Shown: positions 16,501-27,542 of the stretch, piece after piece | Layout of the letters: each line of letters begins with the position of its first letter | Numbering within the stretch: position 1 is the stretch's first letter | DNA from: Halichondria panicea | Taxonomy: Eukaryota > Porifera > Demospongiae > Suberitida > Halichondriidae | Assembly (NCBI RefSeq): GCF_963675165.1 | Contig: NC_087390.1 | Span: forward strand, 351,001 to 415,000 | Length of the DNA stretch: 64,000 bases | Direction of reading: 5' to 3' | Translations under genes and position numbers: made by a program | Notes under the pieces: model-generated | Databases searched by the model: none | What the model saw: the letters and a program-made list of their open reading frames with translations, nothing else | Told to the model about the DNA's origin: nothing

Positions 16501-19078
16501 GTACAGTTGATCCAATGTCAAAAATTTTATGATTTTCTGAAAGCTTAGAAAAATATCTTTCAAATGATGTGTTTCAATCCAACATTTCGTCCGAGTCCTA
16601 ATTTGTCATTTTTCGGCCTCGGACCATGGGCTATAATCCATGGTACGGCTTAATTGGCAAATACTTTATCTCTCGAATATGAACTTTGATTACACCATTT
16701 GAAAGGTATTTTTCTAAGCTTTCAGAAAATCCTAAAGTTTTTGACTTTGGATCCACAGAATTCAAGTTATGGCAGCTGAAAGAGATTGATTAAACGGAGG
16801 GGGTGTAGTTGAACATCTTTCAACAGCCATAACTTGAGTACAGTTGATCCAATGTCAACATTTTTATGATTTTCTGAAAGCTTAGAAAAATACCTTTCAA
16901 ATGATGTGTTTTAATCCAAAATTTCACCTGGGCCCTAAATTATCATTTTTCGGCCTTGGACCATGGGCTATATATAATCCATGGTACTGCCAAATTGGCA
17001 AATACTTTTATCTCTCAAATATGAACTTTGATGACACCATTTGAAAGGTATTTTTCTAAGCTTTCAAAAAATCATTGACTTTGGATCCACAGAATTCAAG
17101 TTATGGCAGCTGAAAGAGATTGATTAATAAGAACACTATTAAATAGCTTAAAGTGATTTAGTTGGTGTGTGTGCATGGCTTTACACGTAGCTTAGAAAAA
17201 TACCTTTCAAATGATGTGTAGGATAGCAAGTCCGAATCAAAATAGACTTTTGATTTTAAGATACTATCTTAACGAGCTCATTATAAGTTTTCTGAACATC
17301 ATAAAATTAACGGTATTGAACCAACGGCACTAAAGTTATGGCCATTCAAATTAACGATTTTGTGTGCATATTATATCTATTCAGACTGGGTCTAAGGTGT
17401 TTCATGACATATCATGGAGCTCTCTAAACGGACTGGTGGCCTCTGCCAACTCAGACAAGCTAGTCAGGATATGGGACCTCAGGGAGAAAGGTATGTACTG
17501 CATGCATGGTGGGGTTGTTGGTGTGATCACATGATGTGTTTGAGTGTACTGGCGATCGCTATTGATTGTTTACCTCACCATAATGTAATTTGCTACAACC
17601 TTGCTACTAAGTTGTTACATAACCGGTACTAAATGATTATGTCATAATAAAAATTAATAAATGGATTATTCACATACACTGTAGGGACGTCGATGATCCA
17701 GTCCACCCTCTCCTCTCATCAGGGCTGGGTGGTGTGCGTTAATTGGAGTCCAATAGACGAGCACCAACTGCTCTCCGGGTCGTATGACTCCACCCTCAAA
17801 CTATGGGATATACGAAGCTCCAAATTACCTCTGTACACTATCTCAGCTCATGAAGGCAAAGTGCTGTGCTCTGATTGGAGTCTGCCTCAGGTATTCTATA
17901 TACCGGAGGGGATTGATGTACCGTATAGCGCGAAATTTTCGTGTAGGATTGCTACCCACAAAATCCACGAAAATTTCACGCTATATGATAAATTATGCTG
18001 TATTTATTACAACAACAAAGGAGCGTGCTATCAACTTGTCAATATTGATCGATGTTGATATTGGATTGTGTGGTAGATTGGAGAGTGTCATGAATGTGAT
18101 TATCTTGTTATTGGTTACCGTAAGCGTTCTAATTATAGAACCAGCCTCGGTTAGGACGCCCATGTACTACCAATCAATTTTTTGTACATTGTTTCTAGAA
18201 AAATAATTATTTTTTACTGGTTCTATAATTAGAACGATTGCGGTAGTGTGTGTGTGTGCACGACCATTGACCCACGCCCATCTTCTAAGCAGAGTCTTCA
18301 TTGGAAGACCTGTATGTATACATAATATGTACGTGTACAATTATGCATTATTGTAGTTATAGCTACCTTATTGCATGTATAAACGAGTACGAATTTTAGC
18401 GATTTGTTATTAACGCTAAATTAAGTACGCTCTAATAGCATTTTAAAAAATTATGAATCTCATCCAAAAAAATTTTTTTCTTTTTTTCATGTACTTTTGT
18501 ATGATGTACTTTTGAGAGTATGCTAAGCAAGCTAGCCCTTTTTTTATCTATATCTGACTCCAAACTTTCCATACTTGTACATCTTTTGACAAATATTTTG
18601 TACTGCTACAAATCCGCCAAAATTAGTACCCTAAAAACAGTCAAAATTACTACCTGTCTATACTGTATAGCGGGTAAGTTTCGTGGGGTAAAAAATTCGT
18701 TCAACTCAAGAACGGTGGTTTTCGTGAGTAAAAATTTCGTTTAGTCTCGTGGCTGCACGGCATTCCTACGTTCCGATAAGCCACGCCTACGTTAAAACTT
18801 CGTGGAGGTCAGCCTGCCCACGAAAATAACGAATATTTTACCCCACGAAAATTACCCGCTATACGGTAATAGTAACATTATGGTATACTATAATTATACC
18901 TTAATTAATTTAATCTGCTCCGTAATTCTTATCATTATAATGTTGGCTTAGAAAGTATAAGGTATTATTCCACAGCTTTTTGCTGCCGCTATGTAACTGA
19001 CCAATTGTATCGTTTGCCTCTCTACAGATGTTCGTGAGTGGCGGTGATGATAACAAACTGAGAACGTACAGCGTGTGA
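13575..19078 (+). CDS. WDR12: WDR12 homologue, copy 1, complete, 11 exons, 429 aa
   Basis: WDR12 joins PES1 and BOP1 in the nucleolar PeBoW complex needed for 60S subunit assembly and rRNA processing. Exons: 13575-13630, 13778-13863, 14033-14255, 14579-14628, 14699-14767, 14978-15138, 15320-15365, 15715-15950, 17385-17490, 17685-17890, 19028-19078 (1290 nt, consistent phases, GT-AG). Residues 1-90 form the NLE domain (FDFLINGELIRDSL, VIAIEYVERS). Seven WD40 blades follow, e.g. ILSGCYDNSVSVW, FLSASQDQNIHLW, FCSVSWDTFLKIW, LVTAGWDHCLRTWD, SGSYDSTLKLWD. A Ser/Lys-rich loop before blade 4 matches the nuclear-signal region of the family. Length is close to the human protein (423 aa). The start follows directly from the bidirectional promoter. 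Confidence 0.95.
15419..15627. repeat. MITE, TACCGTATAGC family, WDR12 intron 7
   Basis: Inverted ends (CCGTATAGCAGGTGATTTTCG and its complement near CGCGCTATACGG) are flanked by TA. Internal blocks CGTGGGCAAGCTGACC and AGGCGTGGCTTACCG are shared with the other family copies at 18661, 22994 and 30279. Confidence 0.75.
15968..16145. repeat. MITE, ACCGTATAACGCG variant, WDR12 intron 8
   Basis: Starts CACCGTATAACGCGAAATTT and contains the family block GGAAGCCACGCC. Ends near TTTTCGCTATAGTA. A diverged member of the same family. Confidence 0.55.
16165..17375. repeat. Array of about 340-bp repeat units in WDR12 intron 8
   Basis: Successive units share TTTCTAAGCTTTCAGAAAAT, GGATCCACAGAATTCAAG, TTATGGCAGCTGAAA and a palindromic GACCATGGGCTATAATCCATGGT core. 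About three units are complete and a partial one abuts exon 9. Further partial copies lie at 8586 and 19385. No coding capacity. Confidence 0.75.
17919..17986. repeat. Short MITE, TACCGTATAGCGCG family, WDR12 intron 10
   Basis: A 68-bp element with GCGCGAAATTTTCGTG at the left and the inverted CGAAAATTTCACGCTAT at the right. In copy 2 (about 41963) the right end is deleted. Confidence 0.6.
18116..18245. repeat. 130-bp MITE with 29-bp inverted ends, WDR12 intron 10
   Basis: Left end TACCGTAAGCGTTCTAATTA and right end its near complement, ending GCGGTA. Both continue to AGAACCAG. Duplicated at 42125-42254. Confidence 0.75.
18661..18868. repeat. MITE, TACCGTATAGCGGG family, WDR12 intron 10
   Basis: The ends CTGTATAGCGGGTAAGTTTC and TTACCCGCTATACGGTA are inverted, with the internal block GATAAGCCACGCCTACG. 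Duplicated at about 43556-43763. Confidence 0.75.
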
Positions 19079-19320
19079 ACTCTATTAATAGTGACACAAC
19101 TATTATTATGTATATGCAAATTTATTATGTTAGATGTGTTATTATGTGTTTTTTGAAAGCCGTCTCAACTTTATCTAATGGCTGCCCTACATATAATTAT
19201 TTATAGCTGCTATATAGCATTAGTAATGTTTGCCATAAATACTGCAATCTGATTGGCTAAAAGAAGTGTTCTATCCAACTTAGAAAATCATGTACTTACT
19301 TAGAAAATCATAAAAGATTA

Positions 19321-19849
19321 TCTCTACAGATGTTCGTGAGTGGCGGTGATGATAATAAACTGATAGGACCACGACTAAATTTTGGATTGAAGCACACCAT
19401 TTGTTTTTCTAAGCTTTCAGAAAATCATAAATATTTTTGACTTTGGATCTACAGAATTCAAGTTATGGCAGCTGAAAGATATTGATTGAACATCTTTCAA
19501 CAGCCATAACTTGAGTACGTACAGTTGATCCAATGTCATAATTTTTTATGATTTTCTGAAAAAAACCTTTCAAATGATGTGTTTCAATCCAAAATTTCGT
19601 CAGGGTCCTAATTTGTTATTTTTCGGCCTCGGATCATGGACTATATTGCCCATGGTATTTTTCCGAACAGACCCAAAAATAGACTTTTGATTTTAAAGTT
19701 ATGGCCGTTCAAATTAACGATTTTGTGTCCATATTATCATGTAACTCTGTTAGACTGGGTCCAAGGTGTTTCATGGAGCTCTCTAAACGGACTGGTGGCC
19801 TCTGCCAACTCAGACAAGCTAGTCAGGATATGGGACCTCAGGGAGAAAG
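19321..19849 (+). pseudogene. Decayed second copies of WDR12 exons 11 and 9
   Basis: 19321-19365 repeats the start of exon 11 with its splice acceptor (ATGTTCGTGAGTGGCGG), then diverges. 19754-19849 repeats exon 9 with its donor but lacks 10 bp between two CATG repeats, which breaks the frame. The repeat units of intron 8 lie between them. Their order (11 then 9) shows a partial earlier duplication of the gene's 3' half. Both fragments recur in the second block (about 44240-44768), so this predates the large duplication. Confidence 0.75.
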
Positions 19850-20385
19850 GTATGTACTGCATGCATGGTGGGTTGTTGATGTGATCACATGATGTTACTG
19901 GCAGGCAGTAACTGGTTTAATTGTTTTTACCACATCGTGATGCATAACTTTAATTTGCTACTACTACAACACTGTAAAACACCACAATTTGGTATGACAT
20001 CATCAATTTTTCTTATTTCCAGGGGGGGAATCCCAGGGCTCCCACCCCTCAGTATATGAAACCTTGGTTATATAATTATTATTCCCCCTACTATAACAAA
20101 CTACTATAACACTCTTGAGCGAAAGCATAACGTGGCGAGAGGCATTAGCACAGCACAGCTTGCAACACTCGTTCAATTTATTTCACATTGCAAATGTCTC
20201 TGTTTATACGTCCTTGACATAACCACAAAACTATAAAAAGATATAATGTGAATCACATTAACTACAAGAGTCTCTATAGCTCAACTATAACTGTGATATA
20301 GCTAAACTATTCACAACATACTATAACATATATAAGATATAGGTCAAGTCCGTAAAGCAGTCCAGAAGTATTCCTTGTAAGTCTC
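19850..20385. other. Spacer holding the protease 3' UTR
   Basis: Convergent intergenic space. The complement of TTTATT at 20177-20182 gives AATAAA on the - strand about 205 bp after the protease stop. The segment 20117-20172 resembles one near the LRRK 3' end (29469-29535). Confidence 0.4.
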
Positions 20386-22211
20386 TTAGCACCAACCGAC
20401 GTGCTTCTTGGAATTCTCGCAAAGGTTGCCCAGATCATTGCCATCCATAATGCAGCCAGCTTGAGAAGAAGTGCAGCTAACGCAGTTGGCATTTTTAGCA
20501 GTGCAGGTTCCCCTGCCATACAGTTGGGCGCACTTACAACTTGTGTATTCGTCAGGAGCGTTAAAAACATGTCCCACTTCATGAGCGAAAACCCTGTCAA
20601 TCTGATCGGAACCCCAACCGTCATTGCTGTACTGCATGTATAGAGGTCCGCCACCAAAATAGGCATAAGCAAAATGGCTTTGCCTGTACTTAGAGAAGAA
20701 ACCAAGGAAAGCACCACCAGCACCAGCGTGGTTTTTGATAGCTTGTGCTAAATCGTCCCTTCCAGTTTTACCTTTTGCATAACCAAAAGCTTGGAGTGAA
20801 GCATCAGCAAACACGTCGTGGCAAGCTGGATAGCTAGGGCAAGAGGTTGGGCTGGAAGCAGTGATTGTTGCCTTCCCAGAATACAACGCAAACGACAAAC
20901 TAACCCCCTTTTTCGCAGCTTGATTTGACCAGAATTTAAGCCCTGCGTGGCATTCACTTACAACTTTTTCATACTCAGTTTGGCTCATTGCTAAGCTACC
21001 AGGACCGGAAGCAACAACAATACCAACGGCAATCTTCCCAGTCATGGTTTGACGGTATGGTGAATCTCCCCGAAAATCTTCGTTGGAATCTTCTCTTTTA
21101 AGGGCCATTGGAGCTGTTTTTTCTGTCCACTTTTGAATCGTTGGTTGTGGTTTCAGCTCATCTTCTCGTGCCATCCAGTAGGCATTAACATGGGTCAAAG
21201 TTGACGCTGATGCTGAGCTCGAAATATGGGCTGAGGAATGACTGAAGCTATTCTGCTTGGCTACACGAGAGGGGACTTTTGCAACCAAGAGGTTGTGACC
21301 AAGTTGGAGTAGAACGCGACCGCCAGCAGCTTCCACTTCAGCAGTTGCCTCGTCAATGTTCTCACTGTGAAGCAACATCTCCTCCATGGCAGGACTCCTG
21401 TATAGAGTAGATACATGGATAATCATTTTGATGAACAATCAATTGTGAAATCTGGCCAGAAATTTACCCTTGTGAGTCTTGTTTGTGGGATGGCTTTGGT
21501 GAAATATCTCCCTCGATCACTGCTTCATTCATCATAGACTCGAGTTTTTGAATGTCTCCGAGTGGTTCAGGATGAGGCTCATCATCATCTTTCATATCTT
21601 GCAATATCTCATCAACTTCACTGATGAAATAAAGCAAAGAGGCATTATGCATATACTTATGGTATCAATACGTAACGTATAGGTGGATCAGTCTTAATCT
21701 TAATGTAGCAAGGAGATGTAATATACAAGAAAGATAATTAACATGCATGAGATATATAAGTGCTCAACAATGCATGAAATAATAAGACAAAAGTCCTGAC
21801 TCAGGGGGTTGAAGGCAAATTCGAGGCCAAACGCTGTTTGCATAGCATGTTTTGCTACGGTTTAAATTGTGACCAACCTCCTCTGTTTATATAGAGTGTG
21901 CTAAACTTTCATTTATATGTGACTCCAAATTTTCCATTCAAGTCATGCTCATGCACCTTTTAAAAAATTTAATATTGTGCTAATATATTCGCATTGCTGC
22001 CCTAAAATCAGAGAAAAATCTGAAAAATTACTACCCGCCTTTAATAGTAACCTTATAATCTCAGGTCATAACTTAGTCTCGTAGTGAACTGATTGACTGC
22101 GAGACTAGTCATAACTCACTTGAGCACAGCTTTCAGTTTAGCCTCTTTGTCAATCAGACCAGCTAGTGATGTGGACACCACACAGCAAACCACAAGCAGT
22201 AGCAATTTCAT
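20386..22211 (-). CDS. Secreted metzincin-like zinc metalloprotease, copy 1, 3 exons, 418 aa
   Basis: Exons 22120-22211, 21468-21620 and 20386-21397 join in phase (1257 nt). The protein opens with a signal peptide (MKLLLLVVCCVVSTSLAG), then an acidic stretch and a presumed propeptide to about residue 160. The catalytic part holds HEVGHVFNAPDEY at 354-366. That is HExxHxxxxxD, with Asp364 in the third-ligand position, as in snapalysin-type metzincins. CIMD at 397-400 is a likely Met-turn. Ten or more Cys cluster after the active site, suggesting disulfides. Substrate unknown. Family assignment is by motif only. A near copy is at 45305-47128. Confidence 0.82.
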
Positions 22212-22290
22212 TTCGTTCTTGGCTTTTCTTATATCTTTTGTTGTGAAGATTTCTGAAATCTCTGAGTGAAGAAAGCTCCAAAGAGCATGC

Positions 22291-22298
22291 TTTTATAG
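22291..22298 (-). promoter_or_regulatory. TATA box of protease copy 1
   Basis: The - strand reads CTATAAAAG about 80 bp upstream of the ATG at 22211. The spacing suits a short 5' UTR. The same box is at 47208-47215 for copy 2. Confidence 0.5.
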
Positions 22299-22450
22299 TT
22301 GATATTAGACTAAGCTGGAGGAGAGACTGTCTGAGTACTTAATTAGTGTATGCATAGCTAGGTCTGCGGAATTCCTACCTGAACAACGAGTATTTCAAGC
22401 TGCGCTGTGCTAAGGTTGTGTACATGAATCTGTTTTGGTAGCTTAAGCGC

Positions 22451-22804
22451 ATGCGCATTAAAATAAGGGGCGTGTCTGCAAGAGGTCAAGTTAATGGCTA
22501 CTATGAAAGTCAAATCCAAGAAATAGAGCACTCTTCCTTCACACCACTCGTGATGTCATCAACAGGAGGCCTTGGCCCCGCTTCAACAGCCACTTACAAG
22601 CGTCTTGCCACCCTTCTGGCCGCAAAATGGGACCAACCCTATACCTCCACAATGAATTGGCTGAGATGCCGCCTCTCGTTTTCGCTCCTAAGATCTTCAA
22701 TCCAAGCCATCAGAGGAGCTCGTTCAACTGCAGGGAAGGCCTCAAAAGCAACTTCCCTCCCAATCGATTTAGTGATCAGTGAGTCACTGATAACAGACCA
22801 CTGA
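22451..22804 (+). pseudogene. Retroelement-type C-terminal fragment
   Basis: 117-codon frame containing IEHSSFTPLVMSSTGG, YKRLATLLAAKWDQPY and WLRCRLSFSLLRSSIQ. It is the same family as 4693-4932 and is repeated at 47368-47721. No polymerase domain lies upstream, so it is a truncated insertion. Confidence 0.5.
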
Positions 22805-22993
22805 TCCTTGAACATTGAACTAACTAGCATAATTATTGCACTGTACATTGAACTAACCTGTGAGTGTGTGTATTATAATGTAGATTCATTATGCATTCAT
22901 GCATAGTTGGTCATGCATGACTATTGCGTAAAGGATCGGGTCTTCAGTTACTTAAGTCACATAAATTTTTGTAACAATACTAATGAAATAATA

Positions 22994-23197
22994 TACCGTA
23001 TATAGCGGGTAATTTTCGTGGGGGTAAAAAATTTGTTTATCTGGAAAACGGTGGTTTTCGTGAGGAAAAATTTCTCGTTGCCTGCACTGCATTTATACGT
23101 TCTGGTAAGCCACGCCTACATTAAAATTTCGTGGAGGTCAGCTTGCCCACAAAAGTAACGAATTTTTTACCCCACGAAAATTACCCGCTATACGGTA
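22994..23197. repeat. MITE, TACCGTATAGCGGG family
   Basis: Inverted ends TAGCGGGTAATTTTCGTGGG and CCACGAAAATTACCCGCTA. Repeated at 47911-48114. Confidence 0.8.
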
Positions 23198-23815
23198 ATT
23201 ACTGTTACTCCAACCTTTGCTTACATAACAAATTGCACTAACCTATTTCATTGCATTTTGTCCGACTGTGACCATACAAATATTATGTTCCTTACTTCTC
23301 AAATGTCACATTGTCACTATAGCAACGCACATATTTTCTAATTGTACTGTAGTAAAGTTAATGAAGGTCAATGGAGGATAGAGACACCTGAGCAAATTGT
23401 TTCTATTTGCACTCATACCAGAGATAATGAAGTCACTGATTGATTGCAGCCCATCATGCCATTCATGCATATCTAGTCGGTCATGCATGACTATTGCGTA
23501 AAGGAGATCGGGTCTTAAGTTACTTGTATTTTAAGAATTGCTCAGTAGAATGTCAAATGCCATGGACTAGGTCCTGATAAGTTATTCTGAGGCTTTTTCT
23601 TCCTATATTCTTTAATTCTTGAAAAGGTGCCTATTAGGATTTTTACGAGAATAATAGGTGCATTTTTCAAGAATTATAAGAATAAAATAATGAGTGGAAA
23701 AAGAATTATCAGGGCCTCCAATTAAATTTTTAATACTTGTATGGTCACAGTCAGACAAAATGCAGTGAATGAGGCATTATACTGCACGCATAGGTTTGTA
23801 GGTACAGTGTATAGT

Positions 23816-23874
23816 CTCATGAATCAGCCGCACTTGGAAACTTTCCAAGTGCGGCTGATTCATGAGACTAGGTT
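23816..23874. repeat. 59-bp near-perfect palindrome
   Basis: TAGTCTCATGAATCAGCCGC opens an uninterrupted hairpin whose other arm ends GATTCATGAGACTA. Identical palindromes occur near 25020-25077 and 48728-48786, one in each full array unit. Confidence 0.85.
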
Positions 23875-24400
23875 ATAGTAGGTACAGTGGAACCTCTGTT
23901 AACAACCACCTCCGAATAAAGGCCAGTTGCTATATAACGGCCAGGAACCTAGGTCCCAAATGAACAGTTTGTGTACAAAACAACCTCTCAACAAAGGCCA
24001 CCTCTGTATAAAGGCCAATTAAAACATTGTTCCCCAAAGGTGTCCGTTATAGAGCTAGGGCTTCCACTGTCAGTATTAAGTTTCAAATGTCACATTGTCA
24101 TTAGCAAGGCATCACTAACAAACACATATTTTTCTAATTGTACTGTAATAAATATTTAATTGGAGGTCAATGGAGGATAGAGATAGTTGAGCAAATTGTT
24201 GCTATGGCATCACTGATTGATCGCAGCCCACCTGCCCATTCATGCATGCACATTGTCATTAGCAACGCACATATTTTATAATTTTACTGTAGTAAAGTTA
24301 ATTGAAGGTCAATGGAGGATAGTGGGAATGTTTCTATTGCACTAAGTGGCTCATACCAGAGATAATGGAGTCACTGACTGATTGCAGCCCACCATTCATG

Positions 24401-24666
24401 CAGTGGCGTAGCCAGGATTTTGGAAAGGGCAGGGCTCAAATCAGTTGAGCAGGGCCAGAGTATAATACTAGGTCATCACTTTTTCCTCAGCAGTCAGTAT
24501 GCGCATTAGATGGCCCTGCCCACATTTCCATTCAATGACATCATTCTAGTAACTATGCATACAGTACAGTGCAGAATACATCGGTGATTCAAGCTGAGTT
24601 GGAGTTGATAAAGCACAAAAGGGGGGGGGGCTCTAGCCCCTCAGCCCCCCTCTGCCTACGCCACTG
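24401..24666. mobile_element. hAT-like MITE, 266 bp
   Basis: The ends are CAGTGGCGTAGCCAG and the inverted CTGCCTACGCCACTG, flanked by ATTCATG at 24394-24400 and 24667-24673. The parallel units at about 25598 and 49310 show the uninterrupted ATTCATGCACATC target. The CAGTGGCG end and 7-8 bp duplication fit nonautonomous hAT elements. Confidence 0.7.
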
Positions 24667-25983
24667 ATTCATGCACATCTAGCTAGTCATGCATGACTAT
24701 TGTGTAAAAGGAGATCGGGTCTTAAGTTACTTGTATTTTAAGAATTGCTCAGTAGAATGTCAAATGCCATGGACTAGGTCCTGATAAGTTATTCCGAGGC
24801 TTTTTCTTCCTATATTCTTTAATTTTTGAAAAGGTGCCTATTAGGATTTTTACGAGAATAATAGGTGCATTTTTCAAGAATTATAAGAATAGAATAATGA
24901 GTGGAAAAAGAATTATCAGGGCCTCCAATTAAATTTTTAATACTTGTATGGTCACAGTCAGACAAAATGCAGTGAAATGAGGCATTATACTGCACGCATA
25001 GGTTTGTAGGTACAGTGTATAGTCTCATGAATCAGCCGCACTTGGAAACTTTCCAAGTGCGGCTGATTCATGAGACTAGGTTATAGTAGGTACAGTGGAA
25101 CCTCTGTTAACAACCACCTCCGAATAAAGGCCAGTTGCTATATAACGGCCAGGAACCTAGGTCCCAAATGAACAGTTTGTGTACAAAACAACCTCTTAAC
25201 AAAGGCCACCTCTGTATAAAGGCCAATTAAAACATTGTTCCCCAAAGGTGTCCGTTATAGAGCTAGGGCTTCCACTGTCAGTATTAAGTTTCAAATGTCA
25301 CATTGTCATTAGCAAGGCATCACTAACAGACACATATTTTTCTAATTGTACTGTGGTAAAGATTTAATTGGAGGATAGAGATACTTAGCAAATTGTTGCT
25401 ATTGCATCACTGATTGATCGCAGCCCACCTGCCCATTCATGCATGCACATTGTCATTAGCAACGCACATATTTTATAATTGTACTGAAGGTCAATGGAGG
25501 ATAGAGATACTTGTGGGAATGTTTCTATTGCACTAAGTGGCTCATACCAGAGATAATGGAGTCACTGACTGATTGCAGCCCACCATGCCATTCATGCACA
25601 TCTAGCTAGTCATGCATGACTATTGTGTAAAAGGAGATCGGGTCTTAAGTTACTTGTATTTTAAGGATTGCTCAGTAGAATGTCAAATGCATGGACTAGG
25701 TCCTGATAAGTTATTCCGAGGCTTTTTTCCCTATTCTTTAATTCTTGAAAAGGTGCCTATTATACGATTATTTGCAAAAAATCGACATAATTATAGACAT
25801 ACTTAAGACATGGACAACAATAAACACAGCATACAACTGACACGAGACATATATCTGTGTTATCTGCTGACTTGGGACATTCGCCATTTTTGGCCATGAG
25901 GACGTCGTTATGCAAAACTTAATGACATGATCTTTACCAAAAATTGACATCGAGGCCTTAGACACCTATTAATTATTCTTTGC

Positions 25984-26569
25984 TTAGATCCCACTTGTGT
26001 GTGTTTAGCAGGGAATTATGAGCCATAATCTCATAGTTTCCCAGGGAATTATAAGCTTGAGGGTATAAAGTACAAGTACTATTTTTGAATGTACAGAAAT
26101 GATAATAAAGCTGTAGCTGCATGATAATTAGCTATGGCTGTTCAGTTTTTTCACTACCAGTTTCTATATAGTTGTTTCTATCCTGCAGCCATGTTTCAAA
26201 TTGCAGTAGACTCCTGTGTCTTTTTGGGAATGATAGTGCACTGTAGCATTGCTGCAAGCTGTTCCTTGCTAGCTAGCCGTACATATCAGAACAGTTTACT
26301 GAGGAGCTTGAGCTGGGGTGGGGCTTGAGTGCATGCAGATAAAGAGGAGGCTGGGCTCATTTGTTGCAGAGCGCTTCCTGCACAGGTGGAGTCACTAGTT
26401 TGTCCATTCCAATGTTGAAGCAAGGCCAATGCAAAGGTTTTTTTTAGCAGAGATCATCTAGACTAGCTTGTTAGAACAGGACATTTTCAAAAATAAAGCT
26501 GTTGCTAAGGCTTGCTGCTTTTATAGATACACTTCTTGCCTGAGGCAGCCAATGAAAAGTGGGATCTAA
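25984..26569. mobile_element. Nonautonomous TIR element, about 586 bp
   Basis: 13-bp inverted ends TTAGATCCCACTT and AAGTGGGATCTAA. Absent from the second duplication block. No recognised ORF. Confidence 0.5.
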
Positions 26570-26691
26570 ATCAGTTAGCACATGTGCATTGGGTATCTAT
26601 GGTTATAGTGTCCCTCATCCCTCGGGCAAAGCCCTCGTGATATGGGACACTATAATACATAGATACCTCATGCCCATGTACTATCTATAAC

Positions 26692-27542
26692 TTATATCCC
26701 GTTGCTACGTTGTTGCCAAGTGCAATATGAAGCATAATGCACTGCTGAAAGTCATATTGCACTGACCGCAAAGTCATATTGCACTGACCACAAAACGCCC
26801 CTCTGGCAATTAGACAGACAATTAAATTAATACGCATGAGAAATAACAAGTATCAAAGTATGTCCAGCCATGCAGGAATGAATGTTCAGCACTGATGGAG
26901 TTTCTTCTTGCAACCATGCAGGTTTTAAAATTGTCCAAGATTCATTTTATGGAAGATTCTGTGTTCCTAGATCGACCTAGTCCTTGACCTCGTGATGCGC
27001 ATATGCATGTCAATTCTGCTTCACCGTAGCACTAGAAGTGGCTCTTTTTGCTGAGCTGTTTTGCAGCAGTGTAGAAGCGAGCTTTCTTGGCTTGGTTATG
27101 AGGCCGAGCGTAGACCAGCAGCTAATACATGTATTCACTGAGTAGTGGGGTGGGGCTGTTTCTTTGCAGCAGTAAGTGGGATGGGGCTGTTTTGCAGCAC
27201 CAGAAGTGGGGTGAGGCTATTTTGCAGATTTCAGTTGAAACTCCAACAATTTTGTGTCAAGCCATTCGTCGGTCATGCCAATCTTATACGCTGCAGATAC
27301 TGGCGTCTAGAAGAGAGAAGAGATGGAGCTGTGTCTAGAGTTGTCTCTGTCTTTTTTTGTGCTGTTTATATTGTGTTACTAGGACAGTGTTATTTTGCTA
27401 TGCCCTCGGGATATAAACTAGTTATAACACGTGCACTCGGGCTGCATGGCATATATTGCACTCAGCCCTCGGGGCTGGCGCCCTCGTGCTTCAGTGCAAT
27501 ATATTCCATACATCCCTCGTGCCCGTGTTATAACTATAACAT
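26692..27542. mobile_element. About 850-bp element with terminal hairpin (family X)
   Basis: It begins TTATATCCCGTTGCTACG. It ends in a large hairpin: GTTATAACACGTGCACTCGG against CCCTCGTGCCCGTGTTATAAC. A second copy in the opposite orientation lies at 33843-34697 in the duplicated LIN9. The open frame shared by the two copies is Cys- and Trp-rich, has no recognisable domain, and is probably not translated. Confidence 0.65.
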
